The notes under the pieces: model-generated
Told to the model about the DNA's origin: nothing
Database searches by the model: none
The model's input: only the letters and a program-made list of their open reading frames with translations
From: Dictyobacter kobayashii
GTDB taxonomy: Bacteria; Chloroflexota; Ktedonobacteria; Ktedonobacterales; Ktedonobacteraceae
Reading direction: 5' to 3'
Assembly (NCBI RefSeq): GCF_003967555.1
Contig: NZ_BIFS01000001.1
Location: 434,001-498,000, forward strand
Length of the DNA stretch: 64,000 nucleotides
Program-made: the position numbers and the translations under genes
Shown: in pieces, positions 35,769 to 45,467 of the stretch
How the letters are laid out: each line of letters opens with the position of its first letter
How positions within the stretch are numbered: the stretch's first letter is position 1

Positions 35769-38129
35769 CTATATCCATGATAATTTGAGACGATCCAGGA
35801 TACGTTTGATGGGACCCAGCTCTTGAATACCCAGGAAGCGGGATGCACGGACATAAACAAACAGCCCTGCAAAGACCTCTATGCCCAGTTTGATTATCGC
35901 CTCAATGGTACCCAGAAAGCCTGTCGACTGTCCGCTGGTGGTATCAAAAATACGATCAAGCAACTCACGAGCAATGAAGACGACTACCGCCATAGCCAGT
36001 GAGGCCAATAAAACACGGCCGATAAACTTCAGCAGTTCCCTGGTCTGCATATCGCCGATACGCTGATCTAATAACCAGAAAAGGACCGTTGCTTCCAATA
36101 GATTTGCCGCCGAAGTTGAGAAAGCGAGGGCCGCCAGCCCCCAGTTGGTTCCCCACACAGCCGCATTAACCACTACCAGGCTTAACGCAATCTTGAATAC
36201 AAACTGGGCAATACTTACAATCACCGGGGTCTTAGTATCACGCATCGCATAAAATGAACGCGTCAAAAGTTCGACCGCGCATAGCCCCGCCAGGCCAAGC
36301 GAGAACGCAGCCAGTGGAAAGTAGGTAGCCTGTGCGCTACTTAAATTATAGTGACCATGCTGCAAGAGCACCTGGATTACAGGCAAGCCAAGAATGATCA
36401 AGCCAATACTGGATGGAATGGTCGTAAAGAGTACGCTCCGCAACGTTTCTAAAATCGTGCTACGCACACGATCAAAGCGACCCTTGGCCACATTTTCTGC
36501 CAGGGTAGGAAAGACCGCTGTAGCGGGCGAAAGTCCAAAGATACCAAAAGGCAAGAGCACTAGCTGAAAGGCCTGATAGTACTGCGTGACGCCGCCACCA
36601 GCGGAACCGACCACCAGCAAAATCAGGTTGCGGTCCACAAAGGTTGATAGGTAAATCATGGCAGAATTACCAATGCGCGGCACCATCGAGCGTCCAATCT
36701 GTATCACACCCGGATCTTTCCAATCAAACGAGCGTGTATACTTCATGCCGACTTTCAACAATCCAGGCACCTGTACACCAACCTGGAGGATGGCACCAAC
36801 CACCACACCCCATGTGGCCGCATAGACCGCCACATGGACGTCGCCATGCCCGGCGAAGGCAAAGAAAATACCAGGTACCAGGCCACCGATCAGACCTACA
36901 TTATAGAGGACCGAGCCAATAGCGGACAATTTGAAATCTTGTTGCGCGTTCAGTACCGACGTTACAATAACACCACCGCCCAGAACAACAGATTGCAGCA
37001 ACATAATGCGTGTCAAAGAAGCAATGAGATCTAACTGAGCAGGGGGGCCCGATATTATATATGGGGACGATCTGACGAGCAAAGATAATTCCAAAGAGTG
37101 CCAGGACAGACATCACGGCCACAGCCAGGTTTAAGGCCGAACTGGCTACGTGCCAGGCTTTGCGCTCATCTTTTTCGCCGATCATAAAATTGGTGAACAC
37201 AGGGATAAAAGCCGAGCTCAAAGCGCCACCCGAGACAATATTAAAAATAAAGTCAGGGATCAAAAAGGCCTGGAGATAAGCATCAGAGATCGGGCTGGTG
37301 CCAAACACATAGGCGAACATCGAAGTACGCAAAATACCAGGATACGACTGGCCACAAAGGCAATAGTCAAAATCGACATTGCGCGGCCAACCCGTACTTT
37401 CTGCAGCATGCCAGTATCTTGAGATGATGACGCTGCTGACTGCAGATTGGCTGCCGCCGCCAGGGCCTCGCGCTTAGGTAAGCTCAACCCATTGGGCGGT
37501 TGCGTAGATGAACGCACCGGCACCACCGTCTCATCATCATCATAGTCCGGCAATGATGTGCCTGGAGTAAATTGGGATGGCGATACTGGTGTACGTGGCA
37601 CCCTGGGATTGGCACTCAGCGAACCACTCGGAGGGGGCAGGCTATCAGCCGCTCCTGATGGCTTACCACCCTTCCAGGGAAACATCGCGGTTACGTCTCC
37701 ACCACGGATGCGACGCTGCTGGCGACGCATTCGCTCCTCACGCAGTTGCTGCAGACGTTCCTGACGTAGCTGAGCCATGGGCTGCGACGGCTGAGGCACA
37801 TCAAAATACTGATATTCTGTGCCTTGTCCAAATCCCAGCGTCATGCCCATATCTTGTATTGGCTGCCGGGATTGCTCCTGGGATTGCTGCTGATATTGTT
37901 GTTGATATTTAGAAGGCACATGTGTCTGCTGAGGATCATGTGCCTGAGGAGGATATTGCGGTGCCGAGCGTCCAGGGCCCGGGGGAGGGGCAAAGGACCG
38001 AGGCGGAGCACCAGAAGGAGAGGGTGGCCTCACTTCTGTTGCGTCCTGGTCATACTGCCAGCTGTAATATCCTTGCTGTTCTGACGACCTCTGATCTGGT
38101 AGAGGCCTTTGCTGTCCTTCGTTTTCCAC
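35769..38129 (-). CDS. murJ: MurJ/MviN-family lipid II flippase with long disordered N-terminus, two frameshifts as sequenced
   Basis: MurJ moves lipid II across the membrane for peptidoglycan assembly. The core starts with VRVGRAMSILTIAFVASRIL and continues, after one missing G near 37342, as GILRTSMFAYVFGTSPISDAY. A second break at the C-run 37042-37047 (one C too many) interrupts PIYNIGPPAQLDLI. The rest shows about ten more helices and the family's PPAQLD region. Ahead of the core lies a ~250-residue Pro/Gln/Arg-rich tail (YQQQYQQQSQEQ, RMRRQQRRI). The start is probably GTG 38129 or TTG 38171. Repaired length is ~786 aa against ~520 for usual MurJ. Confidence 0.88.
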
Positions 38130-38171
38130 GTTCTTCTCTATCGATAAATCGCAATGAGCATAATAACTCAA

Positions 38172-38574
38172 TCCAATGACATTTTATACAATATTGTGCG
38201 TCAAGCATACCATACTAGCACTGCTTCTGACTAGAGGATCAGTAGGATGGTACTCATCACTGATACACTATCGACCTGTTATCCAAAAGCAATCGGATAT
38301 ATGGCTGAGTCGCGGCTAGCGCGGCTACTATAAGCCAGGTGCTATTGCAAGAGTCATCGCGCGACCTGGCTGGTGCATCACTGAACCGTTCCATTTTATA
38401 GCACTGGTTATCAACAAGCCATTGGTAAGCGATAAAAGCAAAGCAGGAGATTTTGACACCAACAACAAAGTTCGTGAAACAAATGTCAGAGGAATCTGCT
38501 CTTACTTACATAGAACTCTTAAAACGAGGAAAAAAAAGACTCATCTCAATAGAGATACAATAATCGGAGGTTTG
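38172..38574. other. Intergenic region between divergent murJ and the desaturase gene
   Basis: About 400 bases containing both promoters. A TTGACA lies at 38453-38458 but no good -10 follows at the right distance. The desaturase frame stays open upstream to 38422, but those 51 codons look non-coding and lack a ribosome site. Confidence 0.45.
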
Positions 38575-39468
38575 ATGAAATCCAGTCCCCTATACAAAGG
38601 TGTCCTTCTCCTTGTAGTAGTACTCCCATTCCTTGCCACTATCTATGCTATGTGGGCACTCTGGAATAGAGCTGTCTTCCTATCAGATATTGTGATGCTC
38701 CTTATTATGTATACCTGTATTACTTTTGGCGTTACCGCCGGGTTCCACCGTATGTTGACGCACCGCAGTTTCCGGGCTCATCCAATCGTCAAATTCCTTT
38801 TATTGGTCTTTGGTTCAATGTCTTTGCAAGGATCGGCACTGGAATGGGCCGCCACGCACGTCAAGCATCATGCCCAGTCAGATAAAGAGGGCGATCCCCA
38901 TAGCCCAACCGAGGGTTTTGTCCATGCTCACCTGGGCTGGCTATTCAAGGACCGCATGGCCGATCCAAACTTCTATTGCCGCAATCTGGTCAATGATCGC
39001 ATGGTGGTTTTTGTCAGCCGCACATTCCTATTGTGGGTAGTACTCTCGCTGCTAATTCCTTTTGCAATTGGTGGCTGGCACGGTCTACTTTGGGCAGGGC
39101 TGGTACGCATCTTTATCGTGCACCATGTAACCTGGAGTGTTAATTCGATTTGCCACACATTTGGCAACCGCGAATTTGAGACCACCGATAAGAGCCGCAA
39201 TGAATGGGTCGTTGGACTCCTCGCCTTTGGTGAAGGCTGGCACAATAATCACCATGCCTTTCCTCGTTCAGCTTTTCATGGCCTGCATTGGTGGCAGATA
39301 GATTTCTCGGCCTACCTGATTCGCGCCCTTGAACGCGTCGGACTGGCCAAAGAGGTTTATCGTATTCCTTCAGATATGCTGGCCCGCCGCTACCAAAATC
39401 CCAGGCCTAAAACAGCCGTGGTTACTTCATCTCCCATGGTAGAAAAAGTAGCCAGCTTGAGCAAATAA
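38575..39468 (+). CDS. Membrane acyl-CoA (delta-9 type) fatty-acid desaturase
   Basis: Di-iron membrane desaturase introducing a cis double bond into acyl chains, important for membrane fluidity. The three His boxes are HRMLTH, HVKHH and HNNHH, with the extra His in NSICHTFG. Four main hydrophobic stretches are present. ATG 38575 has CGGAGG four to nine bases upstream; 297 aa is normal for bacterial members. It is monocistronic, closed by a terminator at 39490-39522. Confidence 0.94.
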   Translation: MKSSPLYKGVLLLVVVLPFLATIYAMWALWNRAVFLSDIVMLLIMYTCITFGVTAGFHRMLTHRSFRAHPIVKFLLLVFGSMSLQGSALEWAATHVKHHAQSDKEGDPHSPTEGFVHAHLGWLFKDRMADPNFYCRNLVNDRMVVFVSRTFLLWVVLSLLIPFAIGGWHGLLWAGLVRIFIVHHVTWSVNSICHTFGNREFETTDKSRNEWVVGLLAFGEGWHNNHHAFPRSAFHGLHWWQIDFSAYLIRALERVGLAKEVYRIPSDMLARRYQNPRPKTAVVTSSPMVEKVASLSK

Positions 39469-39489
39469 GTTACACAAAATAATACATAT

Positions 39490-39522
39490 GTCAGGAAGAC
39501 TGGTTGTCTTCCTGACTTTTTT
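39490..39522 (+). terminator. Intrinsic terminator of the desaturase gene
   Basis: GTCAGGAAGAC (39490-39500) pairs with GTCTTCCTGAC (39506-39516), with a 5-base loop and TTTTTT after it. Confidence 0.95.
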
Positions 39523-39744
39523 AATATTCGGCCTGTGAACGTATCGCCATACTTTATGGAATAGTGCGGCTAGTAGCATAAAAAGCACCGGTCGCGGATA
39601 GATCTGGCATTTTAGTTCTACTGTTTGACACCAGCAAAAAACACCGATACAATCCCACATAGACTAGATGCGAGACAAGCGGATCTCGTTCATCAATCTC
39701 AGCATGACGACAGGATTTGCAATGAGGAGGCGTATTTTCTCAAC

Positions 39745-40809
39745 ATGAAACATCTTAACGCCGTTATTTTAGCGGGTGGCAGCGGCACACGTTTATGGCC
39801 CCTGAGTACACCCAGCTTTCCCAAACAATTTCTCCCACTCCCAAGTGGTCAAAGCATGATACAGGAGACGCTGGAACGTATTGCTCCACTCGTGACCCCC
39901 CAACAGTCCTGGGTTGTCACTGGTAAGAGTATGGCAGAGTTGGTTCAAGAACATTTACCAACCATTTCTGCTGATCACATTTTACGCGAACCCATGGGGC
40001 GCAACTCGGCTCCCGCCATCGCCTGGGCAGCGGCATCAATCGCCAGGCAGGATCCAGATGCGATTATGGCTATCTTCAGCGCGGACGCGGTGATTACCCA
40101 GGTCGAAAGTCTACGCCAGACGCTTGAACTGGCCTATGATTTGGCCGAACAGGGCAAACTGGTCACCATTGGTATCCAACCTACTTCACCAGAAACCGGC
40201 TATGGTTATATTCGCTTTGCAGATGAGATCAGCCAGGGAAGTGGCTATAAAGCCTTCCAGGTAGAGCGTTTTGTGGAGAAACCCAATCTAGAGACCGCTC
40301 AGAGTTATCTGGATGATGGCCATTACGTGTGGAATGCTGGTATTTTCATCTGGAGCGTGAAGGCGATTTTAGCTGAGTTTGCCAGCCATTTACCCAAAAT
40401 AGCCGAGCAAATTCAGACCATTGTTGATGCGGCTCAGACCGAACATGCGCAAGCAACACTGGCCAGTGTATGGCCTGAACTACAATCTATTTCAATTGAT
40501 TATGGCATTCTGGAAAAGACACAGAACCTGGCCGTCATTCCGGCACAGCTAGGTTGGAATGATGTTGGTAACTGGCAACAGTATGGCTCCCTCTTCCCCT
40601 GCGATGATAAAGGTATTCATGCGGTCGGCTCACATATTGGCCTGGGAAGCCAGAATGTGATTGTCTACAACAATACCAAACGCCGGGTCTACACTATCGG
40701 CCTGGAAGACACCATTGTGGTTGAAATGGAAGACATGACTGTTATTTGCCATAAAACTCATGTGCATCGCGTTAAAGAACTGGCTGAGCAACAGAATAAA
40801 AAAGCATAA
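39745..40809 (+). CDS. manC: Mannose-1-phosphate guanylyltransferase
   Basis: Makes GDP-mannose from GTP and mannose 1-phosphate, a donor for mannosylated glycans and probably for dolichol- or polyprenyl-phosphate mannose. Signatures are LAGGSGTRLWPLSTPSFPKQF (split P-loop-like site, residues 8-28), EPMGRNSAPAI near 80, VEKPN near 170, and WNAGIFIW near 190. At 354 aa it is the short form without the C-terminal phosphomannose isomerase domain. The frame opens at 39625, but ATG 39745 fits the conserved N-terminus. It could supply the glycosyltransferases in the first 14 kb. Confidence 0.93.
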   Translation: MKHLNAVILAGGSGTRLWPLSTPSFPKQFLPLPSGQSMIQETLERIAPLVTPQQSWVVTGKSMAELVQEHLPTISADHILREPMGRNSAPAIAWAAASIARQDPDAIMAIFSADAVITQVESLRQTLELAYDLAEQGKLVTIGIQPTSPETGYGYIRFADEISQGSGYKAFQVERFVEKPNLETAQSYLDDGHYVWNAGIFIWSVKAILAEFASHLPKIAEQIQTIVDAAQTEHAQATLASVWPELQSISIDYGILEKTQNLAVIPAQLGWNDVGNWQQYGSLFPCDDKGIHAVGSHIGLGSQNVIVYNNTKRRVYTIGLEDTIVVEMEDMTVICHKTHVHRVKELAEQQNKKA

Positions 40810-40892
40810 AGTATTACTGCCCAAAAATGTTGGTGACCTCTTTTGCCTGATGCAAAAGAGGTCACCAACATTTTTGGGCAGTAATACTTTAT
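40806..40892. terminator. 41-bp perfect hairpin including the manC stop codon
   Basis: 40806-40846 is exactly complementary to 40852-40892, leaving a 5-base loop (CTGAT). The TAA stop at 40807-40809 is part of the stem. This is far longer than needed for termination and has no separate T-run; it resembles other long perfect hairpins in the window. Confidence 0.75.
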
Positions 40893-41520
40893 GGCTCCAG
40901 CACACAGACGACCCGGAATATATGCTATAATTGTTGAGAGATTCGTAATGCCTCGTCAAGAAGGGGGTTTTCAATGCTACTCTCCAGACAACTATTCTCC
41001 AGCGGAGACACGCTCATCTTAACTATGCCAGACTTCACACAGCCAGGACGACTCCATACTCCAAGCAATGATACGCGCATAAAGATGGCATATTAGCCGG
41101 GATCAGCCAACCTGTTTTTCTTCACAGCAGAGGAGTTCCAATGAGGCATAAAAATATGCAGATTGTTGGCATAGATATACAATTTCTTGCGACTATGATA
41201 GACTTTGGTCGCTACGTCCAATTGATTATGTTGATCCAATGCTAATACAACAGGTACGTCCCACGAGTAAGGATGAGCCGAGAGCTCAATTTCCACCAGA
41301 ACCGAACAGATGGAGATGATGCGTCCGACATGACTACAAGCAAACGCCATCATATATACATGCGCTGGCGCTTCATTGTCACTTTGTTCGCGACATTTAA
41401 GGGGAAGATGGTATGGTACCAGGAAAGTATTTTCGAGGGACTGCCGACCCGTACACTTATACCGGGCTGGTAGGAATGTTTCGTGGATAGAGTTTAGCGT
41501 AGCAAGGAAGGAAAGTACAT
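40893..41520. other. Intergenic region, possibly holding one small minus-strand gene
   Basis: About 630 bases. A minus-strand frame of 86 codons (41093-41353) has fairly protein-like composition, with VEIELSAHPYSWDVPVVLALD reminiscent of small alpha/beta proteins, but no clear ribosome site and no family match. It is left as a possible gene. Nothing else is recognisable. Confidence 0.3.
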
Positions 41521-42519
41521 ATGACTACCCGTCCATATCGTCAGGTTATTCCAGAAGAAATTCTCGCCCTATCACATGAGCGTGATCTCCTTCGGCGTAA
41601 AGGACAATACGATCGTGCTGATGTTCTCAAGCAACAACTTGAGGACGCTGGCTACGTCGTCAAAGATAATCCACATGGGGCTCACCTGGTTATCCTACCT
41701 AACATTTTTGTAGATGGCACCTTGTATCATACTGCCCGCCAGTTACCTTCGTTGCTCGATGAAGTCGATCTTTGTACGTTTTCCGTCAATATTCTAGCCC
41801 AGAACAATAGTGAGCAGACACGTCGTTGTATCGATAGTGTGCTCAATAATGCAGGCGACACGACGATTGAGATCATTTTGATTGATAATGCATCCCAGGA
41901 TGGCCTCGACATCTGGGCGGAAACCCTGCATCATCGCGATGCCCGTGTCCATGTCCTACGCGCAACCCGCAAAATGGGTGTGGCTGAGGCTCGCAACCTG
42001 GGACTCCAGCAGAGCCGTGGCCGCTATATTCTATTCCTGGATAGCAATGTCGAACTCACGGGCGACATTTTTACACCGCTTGCACACACACTGGAAGATC
42101 CTCAGGTAGGTCTGACCGGCCTGCGCGGACTGCGCACCGATGATCTGCGCCATTTTGAGGAGAGCGAGGAGGCTGAGGTGGAAGCTATTGATGGTCAGTG
42201 TATGGCTTTCAAACGCTCCCTCCTTAAAAAGACTGGTCTGCTAGATGAAGGATATCGTTATCCAGAATATATGGATGTAGACTTCTGTTTTGCTATTCGA
42301 GATCTTGAGATGAGTATCATTCGTACACCTGATCTGCCCTTACAGTCTCATCCGGCACCACAGAATGCTACCCTCTCCGATGCCGAGCGTACTCGTCTCG
42401 CCAAGCGCAACTTCTATCGCTATCTCTCTAAATGGGGTGATCGCGAAGACCTGTTGCTTGAAGGGTTCGATGATGAGTATGAGGACGAGGAGGACGAGGA
42501 GGAAGAAGACGAGGAGTAG
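41521..42519 (+). CDS. Family 2 glycosyltransferase with CysRS-tail-like N-terminus and acidic C-terminus
   Basis: 332 residues. The first ~65 resemble the C-terminal helical tail of cysteinyl-tRNA synthetase (ILALSHERDLLRRKGQYD, RADVLKQQLEDAGYVVKD and an HGAHLVI ending). The GT2 domain (about 80-290) has TFSVNILAQNNSEQTRRCIDS, LIDNASQD, AEARNLGL, LFLDSNVEL in place of the usual DDD/DAD, and DGQCMAFKRSLL with a late Asp cluster YMDVDFCF. It ends in an almost pure Asp/Glu tract of about 20 residues. No membrane segment. A ribosome site AAGGAAGG is 7-14 bases upstream. Function unknown; it may modify a protein or surface glycan. Confidence 0.82.
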   Translation: MTTRPYRQVIPEEILALSHERDLLRRKGQYDRADVLKQQLEDAGYVVKDNPHGAHLVILPNIFVDGTLYHTARQLPSLLDEVDLCTFSVNILAQNNSEQTRRCIDSVLNNAGDTTIEIILIDNASQDGLDIWAETLHHRDARVHVLRATRKMGVAEARNLGLQQSRGRYILFLDSNVELTGDIFTPLAHTLEDPQVGLTGLRGLRTDDLRHFEESEEAEVEAIDGQCMAFKRSLLKKTGLLDEGYRYPEYMDVDFCFAIRDLEMSIIRTPDLPLQSHPAPQNATLSDAERTRLAKRNFYRYLSKWGDREDLLLEGFDDEYEDEEDEEEEDEE

Positions 42520-42553
42520 ATTCCGCTGCCTCTCCCTCTTATTAAATACCATC

Positions 42554-42592
42554 AGGAGTGAATATAGCATATTCACTCCTTTTATTTTTCCC
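42554..42592 (+). terminator. Intrinsic terminator of the GT2 fusion gene
   Basis: AGGAGTGAATAT (42554-42565) pairs with ATATTCACTCCT (42569-42580) with a 3-base loop and a T-rich tail. Confidence 0.9.
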
Positions 42593-42676
42593 CGTCGGAT
42601 ATCTAATACACTACATTAGTGTCCCCAAAATTTAGTATTTCTGCCCCTTATTTCTGATAAGTCCTCCCATGAAATT

Positions 42677-42767
42677 GTTTTCATAGTGTGGTGTCACAAA
42701 TGCGCTTGTGCGCATTTGTGACACCACACTATGAAAACTGCTCAGGCTCGCCAGCGCACGTCCGCAC
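42677..42767. repeat. Composite hairpin repeat, copy 1
   Basis: A perfect 29-bp stem (42677-42705 with 42710-42738) with TTGT loop, whose apex is TGCGC/GCGCA, followed by the conserved tail CGCCAGCGCACGTCCGCAC at 42749-42767. It shares architecture with the copies at 42764, 48768 and 55087. Confidence 0.9.
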
Positions 42768-42897
42768 GCTCTGTCCAGGTGCATTCACACCTACGGTGCC
42801 CGAACAATTTTCATGGTGTGATGCAGAAAATGCGCTTGTGCGCATTTTCTGCATCACACCATGAAAATTGTTCGGGCGCGCCAGCGCACGTCCGCAC
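42764..42897. repeat. Composite hairpin repeat, copy 2
   Basis: Complete unit: 5' module beginning CGCACGCTCTGTCCA (42764 onward), a perfect 38-bp stem (42798-42835 with 42840-42877, loop TTGT) and the tail CGCCAGCGCACGTCCGCAC (42879-42897). The stem sequence differs from copy 1 at many positions, but every change is mirrored in the other arm. The 5' module overlaps the end of copy 1's tail, making a tandem pair. Confidence 0.92.
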
Positions 42898-43047
42898 AGG
42901 AACGATTTGCTTCCCATAGGTATGGGAAGCAAGCACATTCTTAGAGATTGCAATTTATCTGTTGGCTGGAGGCATATGATATCATGTGAGTACATCCAGA
43001 AACAAACAGACCAGTTTTCATATCATTGAGGAAAGGTCGTACTAACA

Positions 43048-44844
43048 TTGCAAACGTTTAAGAAGCGTGACGAGATTCCAACCGAGTATACCTGGAATCT
43101 TGAGAGCATCTATTCACAAGATGAGGCCTGGGAAAGCGATTTCCAACATATTCAGCAACGACTACCTGAATTGGAAGCATTAAAAGGAACATTGGCGCAA
43201 AGTGGGAGCGCCTTGCTCAAAGTGCTTCGCACCCGCGACGAAATCACAGAAGCGCTCGAAAAGCTTTATGTCTATTCTTCGATGCGCAAGGATGAAGATA
43301 CTACTAATAGCAAATATCTGGCTATGGCTGATAGGGCAATGCAATTATTTGTGCGTACATCCACCGTTGCTGCTTTTATTGAGCCAGAGATTCTAGCGCT
43401 GCCGCAAGAGACCCTCAATCAGTATATTCAACAGACTCCTGGCCTGGAGCTCTATAATGTTCAGTTGCAGGATCTCAACCGCAAACGCCCACATGTGCGT
43501 TCAGCCGAGGTAGAAGCTGTACTGGCTGCTGCCGGTGAGATCAGCGATGCGCCCGATTCTATCTTCTCAATGATCGATAATGCGGATCTAAAGCTACCAA
43601 CAATTCGCAACGAAGAAGGGGAAGAGATTGAACTGACACAGGGCAACTATCTCACATTTATTCGCAGCAAAGATCGCCGCGTACGCAAAGATGCTTTTGA
43701 GGCTTTGCACAGTACATTCTTAAAACAGCGCAACACCATTGCAGCGACACTGGCAGCACAGGTGAAGACGGATATCTTTTACACACGCCAGCGTAACTAT
43801 AGTTCTAGCCGCGAACGTGCGCTCTCCCGCTACAACATTCCAGAGAGCGTCTATGATAATCTGATCTCTACGGTCAGTGAGCATATCCCATTGCTCAATC
43901 GCTACATGAAGCTGCGCAAACGCATCCTGCAACTGGATGAGTTGCATATGTATGATCTCTATACACCGATTGTTGAAGAGACCACGGATGCAGTCACGTA
44001 TGCCCAGGCCCGCGATACTATTACCGAGGCATTAGCACCTCTCGGTAAAAATTACATTTCAGTGCTCAAAGATGGTTTTTCAAAGCGCTGGATCGATGTC
44101 TTCGAGACCCCTGGTAAGCGCGGTGGGGCCTATAGTGGTGGCGCGTACGGCACACAGCCATTTATCCTGCTGAACTTCCAGGAGAAACGCGAAAGCATGT
44201 TTACACTGGCACATGAACTGGGCCACTCCATGCATTCGTATTTCACACGCAGCAATCAGCCCTATCAATACGGAGACTACACCATCTTTGTGGCCGAGGT
44301 TGCTTCTACTCTCAATGAAGGCCTGCTCACCGAATATCTGCTAAAAAATACGACTGATAAAGCGGTCCGCATCGCCATTCTCAATCACTCGTTAGAAGAT
44401 ATTCGGGCAACCCTCTTCCGACAAACCATGTTTGCCGAATTTGAACAACAAATTCATAGCCAGGCAGAAAAAGGTGAAGCGTTAACTGCCGACACCTTGA
44501 CTACCATGTATGCCGGACTCAACAAAAAATACTATGGTGGAGAAGCTGTCATCGATAATCTGATCGGCATCGAATGGGCACGCATACCTCACTTTTACTA
44601 CAATTTCTATGTCTACCAGTATGCTACCGGCATTTCAGCAGCCTCTGCTCTGGTACAACAGATTCTCACCGAGGGTCAACCAGCGGTAGAGCGCTATCTG
44701 AAATTCCTCAGCTCTGGCTCATCCGACTACAGCATTGAACTGTTGAAAAAAGCTGGTGTCGACATGACGACACCTGAACCTGTGCGCCAGGCATTCCAAC
44801 TCTTTGAAACTCATCTTTCCCAGATGGAAGAGCTCCTGGGCTAA
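43048..44844 (+). CDS. pepF: Oligoendopeptidase F (family M3B)
   Basis: Cytosolic zinc endopeptidase that cleaves short peptides. The HExxH site is HELGH at 389-393 and the third ligand Glu lies in NEGLLTEYLL about 25 residues later. The N-terminal domain starts TFKKRDEIPTEYTWNLESIY, typical of the PepF/M3B group. 598 aa is standard. The start appears to be TTG 43048 with GAGGAAAGG about 12 bases upstream; no in-frame ATG is better placed. Confidence 0.94.
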   Translation: MQTFKKRDEIPTEYTWNLESIYSQDEAWESDFQHIQQRLPELEALKGTLAQSGSALLKVLRTRDEITEALEKLYVYSSMRKDEDTTNSKYLAMADRAMQLFVRTSTVAAFIEPEILALPQETLNQYIQQTPGLELYNVQLQDLNRKRPHVRSAEVEAVLAAAGEISDAPDSIFSMIDNADLKLPTIRNEEGEEIELTQGNYLTFIRSKDRRVRKDAFEALHSTFLKQRNTIAATLAAQVKTDIFYTRQRNYSSSRERALSRYNIPESVYDNLISTVSEHIPLLNRYMKLRKRILQLDELHMYDLYTPIVEETTDAVTYAQARDTITEALAPLGKNYISVLKDGFSKRWIDVFETPGKRGGAYSGGAYGTQPFILLNFQEKRESMFTLAHELGHSMHSYFTRSNQPYQYGDYTIFVAEVASTLNEGLLTEYLLKNTTDKAVRIAILNHSLEDIRATLFRQTMFAEFEQQIHSQAEKGEALTADTLTTMYAGLNKKYYGGEAVIDNLIGIEWARIPHFYYNFYVYQYATGISAASALVQQILTEGQPAVERYLKFLSSGSSDYSIELLKKAGVDMTTPEPVRQAFQLFETHLSQMEELLG

Positions 44845-44867
44845 TTAACCTTTCAACATCAAAAAAC

Positions 44868-44912
44868 ATGAAGCCCCATCAGCTCTGCATAGTAGGGATA
44901 ATGGGGCTTCAT
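44868..44912. other. Hairpin downstream of pepF
   Basis: ATGAAGCCCCAT (44868-44879) pairs with ATGGGGCTTCAT (44901-44912). A run of A precedes it, giving a T-run only on the minus strand, so it is not an obvious plus-strand terminator. Confidence 0.5.
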
Positions 44913-45118
44913 CCACTTGCCAGATTTCAGCCCGCTAAATGCCAGCCGCCGTTACAAAGCACACATAACTATCTTGCTCTGTTATACAATTCATGCATGG
45001 TAGAGATTAACTGTATCCTTTTGATCCCCCTTATGAGTATCACAAAGGAAGGGTGGATAACTAACCCAACCCTGACTGACGAATATGTAGGAACTACATT
45101 CAAAGGAGATAAAGACAT

Positions 45119-45346
45119 ATGAGTGAGTATGAAGATAAAAAAGATTTAGGAACCCAGGGCAGTGAAGATACAGTAAAAGGTAAATTAAAACAGGCTGCCG
45201 GTAAAGTACAGAGCGCACTTGGTAAAACAACCGATAATCCCAAAGAAGAAGCTCGCGGCGATGCCAAGCAGTTTGAAGGCAAAACTCAGTCGACCGTTGG
45301 TCACACCGAGCGCAAAATTGACAACACCCTGGATCCCAACAAATAA
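45119..45346 (+). CDS. CsbD-family stress protein
   Basis: 75 residues, very hydrophilic and Lys/Gly/Gln/Thr-rich, with the family pattern DTVKGKLKQAAGKVQSALGK and a repeat-like GDAKQFEGKTQSTVG. CsbD proteins are general-stress proteins of unknown molecular role. AAAGGAGATAAAGA directly upstream of the ATG is a strong ribosome site. Monocistronic, with a shared terminator after it. Confidence 0.93.
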   Translation: MSEYEDKKDLGTQGSEDTVKGKLKQAAGKVQSALGKTTDNPKEEARGDAKQFEGKTQSTVGHTERKIDNTLDPNK

Positions 45347-45405
45347 GGTGTAAGTAGCCCCTTCCCCACTGTTAAAAAATCATGTCTACTACACCTGAAC
45401 ATTAA

Positions 45406-45440
45406 AAGAGCAACCAGATCAGCTGGTTGCTCTTCTTTAT
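45406..45440. terminator. Bidirectional terminator between csbD-like gene and zwf
   Basis: AAGAGCAACCAG (45406-45417) pairs with CTGGTTGCTCTT (45423-45434); T-rich on the plus strand and A-rich before it, serving the convergent zwf gene. Confidence 0.9.
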
Positions 45441-45467
45441 TATAACCACTTATTGCTGGTCAGCTAA

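Noticed and set aside
42677..42897. CRISPR-like array
   Set aside because: Only two units with different stems, no regularly spaced identical repeats, no cas genes.
42729..42995. Open frames on both strands encoding similar peptides (NNFHGVMQKMR type)
   Set aside because: They run through the perfect palindrome of copy 2, which makes both strands read alike; no ribosome site. They are by-products of the hairpin repeats.
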